A DNA stretch of 64,000 nucleotides from Pseudomonas benzenivorans (GTDB lineage Bacteria > Pseudomonadota > Gammaproteobacteria > Pseudomonadales > Pseudomonadaceae): the NCBI RefSeq assembly GCF_024397895.1, contig NZ_CP073346.1:868001-932000 (forward strand), in the 5' to 3' direction. Positions 36,479-45,687 of this stretch are shown one piece after another (within the stretch, counting starts at the first letter, position 1; every line of letters starts with the position of its first letter). The notes beneath the pieces were generated by a model that saw only the letters and a list, made by a program, of their open reading frames with translations, made no database searches and had not been told where the DNA came from. A program made the translations under genes and the position numbers.

Positions 36479-37089
36479 CAGAACTCCACGCCCTTCTGCG
36501 CTTTGACCCCGGCCTTGAAGGCGTGCTTGACCAGGCTCATCTCGGTGACGGTATCGGCCGCCTCGATCATCCCCGGCAAGGCGCCGCGACCGGTCACCAC
36601 CACGTGCTGCAGCATCGGCCGCGCCTCGATGTCGGCGAGCACCGCGTCCAGCTCCAGATAACCGTACTTCAGGGCGATATTCAGCTCGTCCAGCACCACC
36701 AGGCCGATGGCCGGATCGTTGAGCAGCTGCCGCGCCACCACCCAGGCCTCCTGGGCTTTCTGGATGTCGCGCTGGCGGTCCTGGGTCTCCCAGGTGAAGC
36801 CCTCGCCCATCACGTGGTAGCTGACCTCCTCCGGGAAACGCCGGAAGAACGTCTCCTCACCGGTGCTGGCGGCGCCCTTGATGAACTGCACCACGCCGAC
36901 CTTGATGCCGTGGCCCAGGGCCCGGGCGACCATGCCGAAGGCCGAGCTGCTCTTGCCCTTGCCGTTGCCGCTGTGCACCAGCAGCAGGCCGTATTCGTCC
37001 TGGGCCTGGGCGATCTTCTCGTCGATCAGCGCCTTCTTGCGCGCCATGCGCGCCTTGTGCCGGGCATCCCGTTCGATGGACTCGCTCAT
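36478..37089 (-). CDS. cobO: Corrinoid adenosyltransferase
   Basis: 203 residues from ATG 37089, with GAGG about 8 bases upstream; a GTG one codon earlier is disfavoured. The P-loop GNGKGKSSSAFG lies at 41-52, followed by VVQFIKGAASTGEETFF, GEGFTWETQDRQRD and VVLDELNIALKYGYL, the CobA/CobO set. It adenosylates Co(I) corrinoids. Its start overlaps the membrane-protein stop (TGATG). Confidence 0.95.
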   Translation of the reverse strand: MSESIERDARHKARMARKKALIDEKIAQAQDEYGLLLVHSGNGKGKSSSAFGMVARALGHGIKVGVVQFIKGAASTGEETFFRRFPEEVSYHVMGEGFTWETQDRQRDIQKAQEAWVVARQLLNDPAIGLVVLDELNIALKYGYLELDAVLADIEARPMLQHVVVTGRGALPGMIEAADTVTEMSLVKHAFKAGVKAQKGVEF

Positions 37090-37661
37090 CACTTCACCTC
37101 CGTTGGCAGGCGCAGGTCGCGGGATGCGCGCACGCCGATATAGAGCGCCGCCGCCAGGCCGACATAGAGCGTCAGGCTGGCCAGGTAGCGCGGGTAGTAC
37201 TGGACGACGCGCTCAGCCAGCAGGGCCAGGCTCGGCTCCGGGTAGCGCCCGGAGAAATACAGGAAACCGCCGCCGGAGAACAGGTAGGCCACCAGGGCGC
37301 TGAGCGCCACAGTCGCCGCCAGCAGCGCCAGGCTCTGCAGGCTGTCGCGGTGCCAACCGGCATACAGGCGGCCGCCCAGCCACAGCGCGCCGTAGGCCGG
37401 CAGCAGGAGCCAGTAGGCCGGCGACAGACACCAGTCACTCACCTCGGCCCACTGCACCGCGGCGAAATCGAGCAGCGACGCCTCGATGAACAGCGCCGGA
37501 AACACCCAGCGCGGGGCCAGCAGCACGCCGGCGAGAAAGAACACCGCCCAGGACGCGCTGGGCAGATTGAGTGTGGCGAAGTGCTGACCGCGGGTCATGG
37601 CCAGCAACGCGGCCAGGGCGAGGCCGAGCAGCAATTGAACGCGGGGCGACAGCTTGGGCAT
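37089..37661 (-). CDS. Uncharacterised membrane protein in the B12 operon
   Basis: 190 residues. Five or six hydrophobic helices: about 7-22, 35-58, 80-98, 110-130 and 160-182. Landmarks include MTRGQHFATLNLPSASWAVF, FIEASLLDFAAVQWAE and YYPRYLASLTLYVGLAAALYIG. No transporter signature I can name. It sits second in the riboswitch-controlled operon, between btuB and cobO, with overlap to cobO, so it is likely to be made when B12 is scarce. Size and helix number would fit an ECF-type substrate-binding subunit or a cobalt/corrinoid permease, but this is inference from context. Confidence 0.8.
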   Translation of the reverse strand: MPKLSPRVQLLLGLALAALLAMTRGQHFATLNLPSASWAVFFLAGVLLAPRWVFPALFIEASLLDFAAVQWAEVSDWCLSPAYWLLLPAYGALWLGGRLYAGWHRDSLQSLALLAATVALSALVAYLFSGGGFLYFSGRYPEPSLALLAERVVQYYPRYLASLTLYVGLAAALYIGVRASRDLRLPTEVK

Positions 37662-37713
37662 GGTGATGCTCCTTGTGGGGACGCAGGCAGTACCGCCGCC
37701 CGCGCTTGGTTGA

Positions 37714-39561
37714 TCAAAGCGCCTGATAGCGCACGGTCAGGTACAGCGCCTGGCCGGGCTGGTTGTAGCCCCCGGCCGTCTCGTAGTCGGCATCCAGCAG
37801 ATTGGCCACGCGAACCTGCAGGCGCCATTCGCGGTCGATGCGGTATTCGCCGCGCAGGTCCAGGGTGGCGAAGCCGGACAGCGGCTTGTTGTTGGCCAGG
37901 TCGTCGAAGCGCTGGCCTTCGGCGTGCAGGCTGGCGCCCAGGCTGAAGGCGCCGAGGCGACGGTCCAGGTCCAGGTTGAACAGCTGCTTGGCGCGGCGCG
38001 CCAGCTCATTGCCGTCATTCGCCCCTCCGGATCGGTTCTCCGGCTCCAGCAGCGTGTAATTGGCGTTCCAGTCCCAGCCCAGCAGCTGGCTGCCGAGCAC
38101 CAGTTCGACGCCACGGATGCGCGCCGTATCGATATTGGCCGGCCCCCTGATGCTGGAGTCGTAGGCGATCAGGTCGTCGATCACGGTGCGGAAGGCGTTG
38201 ACCGACCAGTGCCCCCAGGCGTGCGCGCCGGCCAGGCCGAGTTCCAGGCTTCTGGAGGTCTCCGCCTGCAGGTCCGGGTTGCCGTAGCCGGGGTAATACA
38301 GCTCGTTGAAGGTCGGCGCCTTGAAGGCCGTGCCGTAGCTGACCGTCGCCCGCAGCGCGTCATTCAGGGCATAGCCGTAGCCGAGGTTACCGGTGTCGTG
38401 CCGACCGAACTGCTGGTTGCGGTCGCGGCGCAGGGACAGCTGCCAGTCGTGGCGCCCCATTTCACCCAGGTACTGGGCGAAGGCGCCCCGGTTGTCCCGC
38501 GAATCCTCGGCGTAGGCGGTGCTGCCGTTGACCTCGTCGTGCTGGTAGTCGGCGCCCAGGGTCAGGGTATGGCCGGACGCCAGGGCCAGGTCGTTCTGCC
38601 AGCTGGCGCTGTCGCGGCGGCTGTCGAAGCGCGAGTAGAAGGCGCCGTCCAAGAAGGCATCGGACTTGTCCTCGCTGCGCCCGGCCTGCAGGGTCACCTG
38701 CCAGGGCTCGAGCGGGGCGAAGCGCGCCCGGGTGCCGAAGACATTCGCCTGGCCATCGGCATGGGCGTGAAAGCCCGAGGTGCGGGTGCGATTGACCTGA
38801 TCATAGTCGTTGTGGGACTTGGCGCGCAGCAGGCTGGCATCCAGCTCCAGGCCGCTGGCGAAGCGGTAGCCGGCACTCAGCGCGGCCGACAGGTTACGGT
38901 AGCCGTCGGCATCGTCCTCATAGCCGCTGGCGTCCATCGGCTTGACGTTGATGCCGTCGGTGTCCAGGCCGCTCAGCCCCAGGCTGTACCAGCCAGCGCC
39001 GCTGCCACCGCTGATGCCGGCGCTGGCGCTGTAGCTGTCGTGGGTGCCGTAGCCGGCGGAGAAGAACGGCTTGATACCGGTGCCTGAACCCTTGCGGGTG
39101 AAAATCTGGATCACCCCGCCTATGGCCTCGGAGCCGTAAAGGCTGGAGCGCGGCCCGCGCACCACCTCGATGCGCTCGATCAGCTCCAGCGGCAGGTCCT
39201 GCAGCGCCGCACCGCCGGCCGTCACCGAGCCGACCTTGATGCCGTCGATCAGTACCAGCACATGGTCGGATTCGCTGCCGCGCATGAACAGCGAGGTGCC
39301 CTTGCCCGGCCCGCCGTTGTTGGCGAAGGACACACCCGGCACGCGCTTGAGCAACTCGGGCAGCGAGCCGGCCTGGCTCTGCTCGATCTGCGCGCGGTCG
39401 AACACCGTCACCGCCGCCAGGCTCTGCTGGGCGGTCTGCACGACTCGGCTGGCGGTCACCACCTGATCCTGCAAGCGACTCGGTTCGGCGGCCTGGGCCG
39501 GGGAAAAACTGGAAACACCGCACAGCAGGACTGCTGCCGGGGTCAGAAGGGAGTGATTCAT
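37714..39561 (-). CDS. btuB: TonB-dependent vitamin B12 receptor
   Basis: 615 residues from ATG 39561. Signal peptide to about residue 24 (SSFSPAQA), TonB-box-like QDQVVTASRV at 31-40, a plug domain with LPELLKRVPGVSFANNGG, GSESDHVLVLIDGIKVG and IERIEVVRGPRSSLYGSEAIGGVI, then a 22-strand barrel ending LYLTVRYQAL. It lacks the usual terminal Phe. First gene after the cobalamin riboswitch, 52 bases upstream of the membrane-protein gene. Imports cobalamin across the outer membrane. Confidence 0.95.
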   Translation of the reverse strand: MNHSLLTPAAVLLCGVSSFSPAQAAEPSRLQDQVVTASRVVQTAQQSLAAVTVFDRAQIEQSQAGSLPELLKRVPGVSFANNGGPGKGTSLFMRGSESDHVLVLIDGIKVGSVTAGGAALQDLPLELIERIEVVRGPRSSLYGSEAIGGVIQIFTRKGSGTGIKPFFSAGYGTHDSYSASAGISGGSGAGWYSLGLSGLDTDGINVKPMDASGYEDDADGYRNLSAALSAGYRFASGLELDASLLRAKSHNDYDQVNRTRTSGFHAHADGQANVFGTRARFAPLEPWQVTLQAGRSEDKSDAFLDGAFYSRFDSRRDSASWQNDLALASGHTLTLGADYQHDEVNGSTAYAEDSRDNRGAFAQYLGEMGRHDWQLSLRRDRNQQFGRHDTGNLGYGYALNDALRATVSYGTAFKAPTFNELYYPGYGNPDLQAETSRSLELGLAGAHAWGHWSVNAFRTVIDDLIAYDSSIRGPANIDTARIRGVELVLGSQLLGWDWNANYTLLEPENRSGGANDGNELARRAKQLFNLDLDRRLGAFSLGASLHAEGQRFDDLANNKPLSGFATLDLRGEYRIDREWRLQVRVANLLDADYETAGGYNQPGQALYLTVRYQAL

Positions 39562-39679
39562 TGCGTCTGCATGCTCCGTCGCACCCACCCGGGCGACTTA
39601 GGCTGGGAAAGGCATACGGAGCGCAGGGGACGGGTGAAGCACGGCACACGGACGCAGCCCACCCGCCCGACAACGCCCT

Positions 39680-39905
39680 CCGCGATGCCGTGGACTGCTA
39701 CAGGCCGGTCTCCGGGCTTACGAGCGGGGATCCGAGATGCGGATCGCCGGCCAGCGCACCTTCCCATGCCGAGGCACAGTGGTTGAAACGCGCTGGATTG
39801 ACTCGTCTACCGTTGCGGGGGCAGCGTCGGAATGGTCGGCCTGAACAGGCCTGACGCACCGACTTCCCTGTTTCACCCCTCGGACGCATGGCGTCGGGGG
39901 CACCT
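39680..39905 (-). promoter_or_regulatory. Cobalamin riboswitch upstream of btuB/cob operon
   Basis: Read on the minus strand, the conserved blocks come in the right order. They are GGTGAAACAGGGAAGTCGGT (about 39860-39879), GCTGCCCCCGCAACGGTA (39808-39825), CCACTGTGCCTCGGCATGGG (39763-39782), and the B12 box AAGCCCGGAGACCGGCCTG (39702-39720). Together they define the adenosylcobalamin aptamer. The 120 bases between the box and btuB would form the expression platform. I see no hairpin with a T-tract there, so control is more likely at translation initiation. Ends are approximate. Confidence 0.95.
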
Positions 39906-40077
39906 GAAGCAAGGCGCGCAGGGTAGAGAGCTGTGGCCGGGGCGTCAATGCAAAAGGGGCAGGAGAATGGATCGCATCCGCCCCATCGATGGCAGACACA
40001 GGGGCTTGGGGAGGATCATTCCGGCGCGCCCGGGGCGGGCCTGGGCGTCGGCGAAGGTTCGCCAGCAACGCTAAACA

Positions 40078-40153
<76 letters not shown>

Positions 40154-40196
40154 GTGCCCAGTGAATTTAGACCGCCGCTGCGGGGCCGGCAACGGC

Positions 40197-40517
40197 TCAG
40201 TGACGCGGCATGAATCCCGCCGGTTTGCCCGCCAGCCAGTCGACGAAGGTGCGCAGGCGCTCATCGCCCAGCAGCGCCTCGCGACTGTTGTACTGCAGCG
40301 CCAGTTCCTTCTCGCTGAACAGCCGATGGATCTGGTTGTGGCAGGCGCGGCACACCCACAGGGTGGCGGTGATCCGCTCGCTCCTGGCATAGCGCTTCTG
40401 CACATAGGGCTTGTCGTGCAGGGCCTTGGGAATCAGGTGATGGCGGGTCAGCGGCGCGCTGCGCGCGCACAGTTCACAGGCCTCGGGCTGGGGCGGCAGG
40501 CGAATCGGCTCGAGCAT
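40197..40517 (-). CDS. Small HNH-domain protein
   Basis: 106 residues. Zinc cysteines in CELCAR and CRACHNQIHR, with the catalytic His pair in RHHLIPK (TRHHLIPKAL), define an HNH endonuclease-type fold. The C-terminus (TFVDWLAGKPAGFMPRH) is helical. No phage or restriction neighbours; it lies between tRNA-Ala and an O-methyltransferase gene. Role unknown; the fold is certain, nuclease activity is inferred. Confidence 0.85.
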   Translation of the reverse strand: MLEPIRLPPQPEACELCARSAPLTRHHLIPKALHDKPYVQKRYARSERITATLWVCRACHNQIHRLFSEKELALQYNSREALLGDERLRTFVDWLAGKPAGFMPRH

Positions 40518-40538
40518 CGCGCAGTGTCGGCCTCGCCG

Positions 40539-41201
40539 TCAACGCTTGCGGCACAGGGTCAGGCCGTCGCCCAGCGGCAGCAACGACAGGTCGATACGCC
40601 CATCGTCGCGCAACGCCAGGTTGAGCGCCTGGATGGCCCGGGTGTCGACGCTGTCCGGCGCTGTTTCGAGCACCCGACCGCTCCACAGGGTGTTGTCGAA
40701 CAGCACCAGGCCGCCCGGGCGCAGCAGCCGCAGGGCATGCTCGAAATAGGCCGGGTAGTTGGCCTTGTCGGCGTCGATGAAGATCAGGTCGAACTGCCCG
40801 TCGATGGCCTCGCCCTGCATCGCCGCGAGGGTCTCCAGGGCCGGCGCCAGGCGCAGCTCGATACGCCCGGCCAGGCCCGCCTCGTCCCAGTAGCGCCGGG
40901 CCATGGCGTTGTAGGCGCCGGCAATGTCGCAGCAGATCAGGCGACCGTCCTCGGGCATGGCCTCGGCCATGCAGATGGCGCTGTAGCCGGTGAAGGTGCC
41001 GATCTCGATGATTCGCCTGGCGCCGGTCAGCCGGACCAGCAGCGCCATGAACTGGCCCTGTTCCGGGGCGATCTGCCAGCGGGCGTTCTCCAGCTGCGCG
41101 GTCTCGTCGCGCAGGCGCTTGAGCAGCGGCGTCTCGCGCAGGGAGACGTCGAGCAGGTAGCGATAGAGGTTGTCGTCGAGATTGAGGGTGCGGTTGCTCA
41201 T
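40539..41201 (-). CDS. SAM-dependent O-methyltransferase (caffeoyl-CoA OMT-like)
   Basis: 220 residues. Motif I IEIGTFTGYSAICMAEAMP, then DGRLICCDI, and the metal-binding IDADKANYPAYFEHALRLL with GGLVLFDNTLWSGRV, the class I Mg-dependent OMT set. The substrate in bacteria is not known. Short gap to the first NlpC/P60 gene upstream. Confidence 0.9.
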   Translation of the reverse strand: MSNRTLNLDDNLYRYLLDVSLRETPLLKRLRDETAQLENARWQIAPEQGQFMALLVRLTGARRIIEIGTFTGYSAICMAEAMPEDGRLICCDIAGAYNAMARRYWDEAGLAGRIELRLAPALETLAAMQGEAIDGQFDLIFIDADKANYPAYFEHALRLLRPGGLVLFDNTLWSGRVLETAPDSVDTRAIQALNLALRDDGRIDLSLLPLGDGLTLCRKR

Positions 41202-41220
41202 GGGCCGGTCTGCCTTGGAA

Positions 41221-41742
41221 TCAGGGGTTGCGCGCCAGTTCGGCGCTGAACACGCGCTTGGCGTCCAGGTAGGTGCGCTGCCAGTAGCTGTTGCTCAGGC
41301 TGTCCAGGCGCACGGTACCGCCGCTGGACGGGGCGTGGACGAAACGCCCATTGCCGACATAGATGCCGGCATGACTGACCTTGCGCCCGCCGCTGGTGGC
41401 GAAGAACACCAGGTCGCCACTCTGCAGGGCCTCGCGACTGCCGATGGTCGGCGCACGCAGGGCCTTGAGTTCGCGAGTCGAACGGGGCAGCTGGATACCC
41501 GCGGCATCTCGATACACATAACCGATCAGACCGCTGCAGTCGAAGCCCCCTTCGGGCGTGTTGCCGCCGTAGCGATAGGGCGTACCGACCAGCCCCAGGG
41601 CACGAAATAGCACATCCTCGGAGCTGCCGTGGGGGCTACTGGCCGGAATCTGATAGGCGGTTTGCGGAGCGGGGGAATGGCCGGCGCAGGCGCTGAGCAG
41701 CGCGGCGAGCAGCAACAAGGCGATACGGGTCGTGACGGGCAT
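41221..41742 (-). CDS. NlpC/P60 (C40) peptidase lipoprotein, copy 1
   Basis: 173 residues. Signal peptide with lipobox LLSAC and lipidated Cys19. The C40 domain shows YRYGGNTPEGGFDCSG with the catalytic Cys, KVSHAGIYVGNGRFVHAP with the catalytic His, and LDSLSNSYWQRTYLDAKRV at the end. A cell-wall peptide endopeptidase tethered to a membrane, probably cleaving stem-peptide bonds. Its neighbour 83 bases upstream is a closely similar gene, a tandem pair. Confidence 0.92.
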   Translation of the reverse strand: MPVTTRIALLLLAALLSACAGHSPAPQTAYQIPASSPHGSSEDVLFRALGLVGTPYRYGGNTPEGGFDCSGLIGYVYRDAAGIQLPRSTRELKALRAPTIGSREALQSGDLVFFATSGGRKVSHAGIYVGNGRFVHAPSSGGTVRLDSLSNSYWQRTYLDAKRVFSAELARNP

Positions 41743-41825
41743 AAGCGAGGCGATCCTGAGCCTGGATGCGCCCTACTCTGCCGGCTCAGGCGTCGACGCG
41801 CAACCGCCGAGGCGGCGCGGAGGCC

Positions 41826-42446
41826 TCAGGGATGACGTTCCAGCGGCTCGCTCGGCGCCAGGGCCAGCACGCGCTTGGCTTCCATGAAGCTGCGCTTCCA
41901 GTAACGGTCGTCCAGGCTGTCGACCCGCACGCCGCCGCTGCGCCGGCTGGCGGAATGGATGAACTGGTCATCGCCCAGGTAGATGCCGGCGTGGCTGACG
42001 CGGCCGCGGCCATTGGTGCTGAAGAACACCAGGTCGCCCGGCTCCAGCTCGTCGCGCTGGACCAGCGGCGCGTCGATATTGATCATCTCGCGGGTGGAGC
42101 GCGGCAGCTTCAGGCCGGCCTCCTCGCGGAACAGGTAGCCGATGAAACCGCTGCAGTCGAAACCGGACTTCACCGAGCTGCCGCCATAGCGATAGCGGGT
42201 GCCGACCAGCGACAGGCCATGGGACAGGATGCTGTCGGCCAGCTGGGGCATTTCATAGGGCTGGTCGTCGGTCAGCTCGGCGAGCTCTTCCTCGGTCGGT
42301 TCGGCATGGGGAGCGCGGGAAGCGAAGGTCGAGGACTTGCTGAGCGGTCCGAACACCATGGACTGCGACTGCGGCGCCTGGCCGGCGCAGGCCGCGAGGA
42401 CCAGAACGAGTGCGAGGGGCACGAGGGGTGCGAAGCGTTTGAGCAT
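41826..42446 (-). CDS. NlpC/P60 (C40) peptidase lipoprotein, copy 2
   Basis: 206 residues from ATG 42446; a GTG two codons upstream is possible. Lipobox LVLAAC with Cys20, an acidic linker (EPTEEELAELTDDQPYEM), then a C40 domain with YRYGGSSVKSGFDCSG and RVSHAGIYLGDDQFIHSAS. It ends in LDSLDDRYWKRSFMEAKRV, near-identical in plan to copy 1. The extra 40-residue linker is the main difference. The pair probably arose by duplication. Confidence 0.92.
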   Translation of the reverse strand: MLKRFAPLVPLALVLVLAACAGQAPQSQSMVFGPLSKSSTFASRAPHAEPTEEELAELTDDQPYEMPQLADSILSHGLSLVGTRYRYGGSSVKSGFDCSGFIGYLFREEAGLKLPRSTREMINIDAPLVQRDELEPGDLVFFSTNGRGRVSHAGIYLGDDQFIHSASRRSGGVRVDSLDDRYWKRSFMEAKRVLALAPSEPLERHP

Positions 42447-42482
42447 GGGCACAGCCGTGTCGGAATACTGAGGTGGCGGCGA

Positions 42483-43280
42483 CTATGCCTTCAATCGCCC
42501 CTGTTTGCAATTTCCATGGGGCGAAATGTGACTCAGTAGTTCCGGCAGAACATCTAAGGCCCGCCCTTGCAGGTGGATGTCGACCGCGTCGCTCAGATCG
42601 GTGCGGCTCGGATTGATTTCCACGGTGAGGCCGCCGGCCTGGCGCGCGCGCAGCACCGGCTCGACTATATAGGGGAAGCTGGCGCTGGTGCCGACGCTCA
42701 GCACCAGCTCGAAGCCCTTGCCCAACTCGGCGTAGAGGCTGGCGATGGCGGCCTCCGGCAACATTTCCTCGAACAGCACCACGGGCGGGCGCAGGATACC
42801 GCCGCACTGGCGGCAACGTGGCGGCAGCGGCCGCGCCAGGTGCTCGGCCAGCTCGCCCTCCTCGGCGCCGCAGGACTGGCAGAACAGCGGCGCCAGCTCG
42901 CCATGGATCTCGATCAGCCGCTCGACCGGACTGCCGGCCGCACGGTGGTAACCGTCGATGTTCTGGGTCAGCAACCAGCAGTGCGGCTTCAGCCGTTGCA
43001 GCTCGGCGATGGCCAGGTGGCCGGCATTGGCTTGTGCGCCGAGACAGGCCTTGCCCAGTTCGGCCAGGTACTTCCAGCACAGTGCCGGATCGCGCTGCAA
43101 CATCGTCCCGGACAGCGCCGCCTCGATCGGCAGGCCCTCGGCCGTGTGGCCGTTGTACAGGCCACCGAGGCCACGGTAGGTGGGCAGGCCGGAATCGGCG
43201 GACAAGCCGGCACCGGTGATGACCAGGATGCGTTCGGCCTGGGCCATGGCCCGGGCGACGCGCGCGATCTTCTGCTCCAT
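42483..43280 (-). CDS. Sir2-family NAD-dependent protein deacylase
   Basis: 265 residues. NAD site ITGAGLSADSGLPTYRG, catalytic region LLTQNIDGYHRAAGS and the His in IEIHGELAPLFC. A zinc ribbon with CQSCG and CRQCGG, and SVGTSASFPYIVEP/EINPSRTDLSD complete the sirtuin fold. The conserved TY/R pair seen in class III desuccinylases is not obvious, so deacetylase versus other deacylase cannot be decided. It carries a GGAGGGG-type ribosome site. Not related to the cobalamin CobB in this window. Confidence 0.92.
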   Translation of the reverse strand: MEQKIARVARAMAQAERILVITGAGLSADSGLPTYRGLGGLYNGHTAEGLPIEAALSGTMLQRDPALCWKYLAELGKACLGAQANAGHLAIAELQRLKPHCWLLTQNIDGYHRAAGSPVERLIEIHGELAPLFCQSCGAEEGELAEHLARPLPPRCRQCGGILRPPVVLFEEMLPEAAIASLYAELGKGFELVLSVGTSASFPYIVEPVLRARQAGGLTVEINPSRTDLSDAVDIHLQGRALDVLPELLSHISPHGNCKQGRLKA

Positions 43281-43311
43281 CGGCCCCTCCTGCGGGTTCA
43301 GGTCCGTCGCC

Positions 43312-43983
43312 TCAATGGTTGACCGTGTGGGCCAGCATCACCGACAGCTGACACAGCGGCCGACCGCTCTGTGCATGCCACTGGTTGAACGCCGCCTGCA
43401 CCGCGGCCAGGTCCTTGAGGCTGGTCGGCGCCTTGTCGATGATCTGCTGGGCCTTGAGCGCGGCGACCATGTCGGTGGTGGGGATAAAGGTGTCCTTGCC
43501 GACCATGCGCAGCACGCGCGGCGCCGACAAGCCGCCCAGCTGGCTGCCATGCTTGGCCAGGTACTTCCACAGGCCGACGATGTCGGTCACCGGCCAGTCG
43601 GCGATCAGCGCGCCGAAGCGGCCCCGCTCCTGCCTGACATCGAGGATGAACTGGGCGTTGCGCGGCACGCTCTTGAGCTTGCCCAGATGGCGGATCAGCC
43701 GGGCGTCCTGCATCAGGTTTTCCAGGCGCTCGCCACCCATCAGCACGACCTTCTCCGGGTCGAAGCCGAAGAACACCTCCTCGAAAGCCGGCCATTTGGC
43801 GTCCACCAGGCTGTGCTTGAGGCCGGCGCGGAAGATGCGCAGGCTGATCAGCGACAGGTAGCGGTCGTCACTCAGCCCACGCAACTCCTCGGCACTCGCC
43901 GGCTGCGGCAGCATGGCCTCCAGCGCCGCCGCCGAGCCGAAACGATTCAGGCAGTACTCGTTGAGCCATTGGTAGTCGCGCAT
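43312..43983 (-). CDS. DNA-3-methyladenine glycosylase I family protein
   Basis: 223 residues. The HhH-GPD-superfamily Tag fold is suggested by LSLISLRIFRAGLKHSLVDAKWPAFEEVFFGFDPEKV and DARLIRHLGKLKSVPRNAQFI, with WKYLAKHGSQLGG later. Terminal cysteine/histidine zinc residues of canonical E. coli Tag are not all evident, so it may be a divergent member. Would excise alkylated adenine in base-excision repair. Directly downstream of ttcA on the same strand. Confidence 0.82.
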   Translation of the reverse strand: MRDYQWLNEYCLNRFGSAAALEAMLPQPASAEELRGLSDDRYLSLISLRIFRAGLKHSLVDAKWPAFEEVFFGFDPEKVVLMGGERLENLMQDARLIRHLGKLKSVPRNAQFILDVRQERGRFGALIADWPVTDIVGLWKYLAKHGSQLGGLSAPRVLRMVGKDTFIPTTDMVAALKAQQIIDKAPTSLKDLAAVQAAFNQWHAQSGRPLCQLSVMLAHTVNH

Positions 43984-43999
43984 GGGCGTTCCTTGCGGG

Positions 44000-44824
44000 T
44001 CAGAGGTTCATCACGTCGAGGAAGCGCGGCGTGGCGTTGTCGTCGATCTTCAGGTTGGCGAAGTCGAACAGGTTGCGGTCGGCCAGCTGCGACGGCACCA
44101 CGTTCTGCAGGGCGCGGAACATGATTTCGGTACGGCCCGGGGTCTTGCGCTCCCACTCCTGAAGCATCTCCTTGACCACCTTGCGCTGCAGGTTTTCCTG
44201 AGAACCGCAGAGGTTGCACGGGATGATCGGGAATTCCTTGAGCCTGGCGTAAGCCTCGATGTCGGCCTCGTTGCAGTAGGCCAGCGGGCGGATTACCACG
44301 TTGCGCCCGTCATCGGCGCGCAGCTTCGGCGGCATGGCCTTGAGGGTGCCACCGTAGAACATGTTGAGGAAGAAGGTCTCGAGGATGTCGTCGCGATGGT
44401 GACCCAGGGCCATCTTGGTCGCACCGATCTCGTCGGCGAAGGTGTACAGGGTGCCGCGCCGCAGGCGCGAGCACAGCGAGCAGGTGGTCTTGCCCTCCGG
44501 GATCTTCTCCTTGACCACCGAGTAGGTGTCCTTCTCGACGATGTGGTAGGGCACGCCGATGGCGTCCAGGTAGGCCGGCAACACGTGCTCGGGGAAACCG
44601 GGCTGCTTCTGGTCCATGTTCACCGCGACGATTTCGAACTTGATCGGCGCGACTTTCTGCAGGTAGAGCAGCACGTCGAGCATGGTGTAGCTGTCCTTGC
44701 CACCGGACAGGCAGACCATGACCTTGTCGCCGTCTTCTATCATATTGAAATCGGCAATGGCTTCGCCGGCCTGGCGGCGTAGGCGTTTTTGCAGTTTGTT
44801 CTGGTTGACCGAGAGGGTGCCCAT
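44000..44824 (-). CDS. ttcA: tRNA 2-thiocytidine biosynthesis protein
   Basis: 274 residues from ATG 44824. The PP-loop ATPase motif [15 protein letters not shown] lies near residue 39, the Fe-S cysteines in [10 protein letters not shown] and IPCNLCGSQ, and [19 protein letters not shown] is diagnostic. TtcA makes s2C32 in tRNAs. Divergent from the DnaJ-domain gene (99-base spacer). Confidence 0.95.
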   Translation of the reverse strand: MGTLSVNQNKLQKRLRRQAGEAIADFNMIEDGDKVMVCLSGGKDSYTMLDVLLYLQKVAPIKFEIVAVNMDQKQPGFPEHVLPAYLDAIGVPYHIVEKDTYSVVKEKIPEGKTTCSLCSRLRRGTLYTFADEIGATKMALGHHRDDILETFFLNMFYGGTLKAMPPKLRADDGRNVVIRPLAYCNEADIEAYARLKEFPIIPCNLCGSQENLQRKVVKEMLQEWERKTPGRTEIMFRALQNVVPSQLADRNLFDFANLKIDDNATPRFLDVMNL

Positions 44825-44923
44825 GGTGCGCTGGAGTCCGGAAAGTAGTGCTAGAGCGCGACATTTTACGCAGAAAGCGCGCTGCACCCCACCCCATTGG
44901 CGGCGAAGTGATAGGCTCAATCC

Positions 44924-45520
44924 ATGAATGATGAACTCGACCCCGACCTCGAGTTGGCTGACCAGCTGTTGCACTTGCTGCAAACCGCGCCCGCCGGGCT
45001 CAGCGAGTATGAGCTGATCCAGCAGCTGAAAAGCAGCCACTCTACCCACATCCCCAATCTCCCCCTGCTCGACAACCTGGTGCTGTTTCGCACCCACTTT
45101 CTGGTGTTCAACGCGCTCTACCAGCTGCGCGAGCGCCTGTGGGACGAGCAGCGCGCGCACCTGGACATCAGTCCGCTGTGCATCCAGCTGCAACCCTACC
45201 GAAGCGGCGGCGCCGGGCTCACCGAGCACGACCCGCTGCGCGACTACTACCTGGACATGGACAACCTGCGCAATACGGACGCGGACGACGTGGAGAAGCT
45301 GCTCACCAGCTTCTGGACGCGCATGCAAGGCGGCGAGGAAAAGCAGGCGGCGCTGGAGCTGTTCGAGCTGCACGACCACCAGCATCCGCTCAACCTCGCC
45401 ACCATCAAGCACCGCTACCGCCAGCTGGTGAGCCTGCACCACCCCGACCGAGGCGGCAACACAGAGCGCCTGCAGTCGATCAACAAGGCGATGGAAATAC
45501 TAGAGCGCTATTACAGCTGA
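44924..45520 (+). CDS. DnaJ-domain co-chaperone-like protein
   Basis: 198 residues. The first 130 residues match the DnaJ-related N-terminal domain ([41 protein letters not shown]). A C-terminal J-domain holds the HPD tripeptide in [26 protein letters not shown]. This architecture is a known Pseudomonas/Vibrio family; it would stimulate DnaK-type ATPase through the J-domain. Ordinary gene, no operon partner visible. Confidence 0.9.
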   Translation: MNDELDPDLELADQLLHLLQTAPAGLSEYELIQQLKSSHSTHIPNLPLLDNLVLFRTHFLVFNALYQLRERLWDEQRAHLDISPLCIQLQPYRSGGAGLTEHDPLRDYYLDMDNLRNTDADDVEKLLTSFWTRMQGGEEKQAALELFELHDHQHPLNLATIKHRYRQLVSLHHPDRGGNTERLQSINKAMEILERYYS

Positions 45521-45687
45521 CGTTGAGAGATCAATTTGCTCTAACTCCCTCCCCCGCGCGTCATCAAGCTCTTGCCTATACTGCGACATACGGTCGCATA
45601 GGTTCGGCCTGGCACCCGGTGGCGCTGTTCACGCACGCCGGGCGCTCCGCTGGGGGGCGATCGCTATAACAATAGGAGGTGTTTGGC

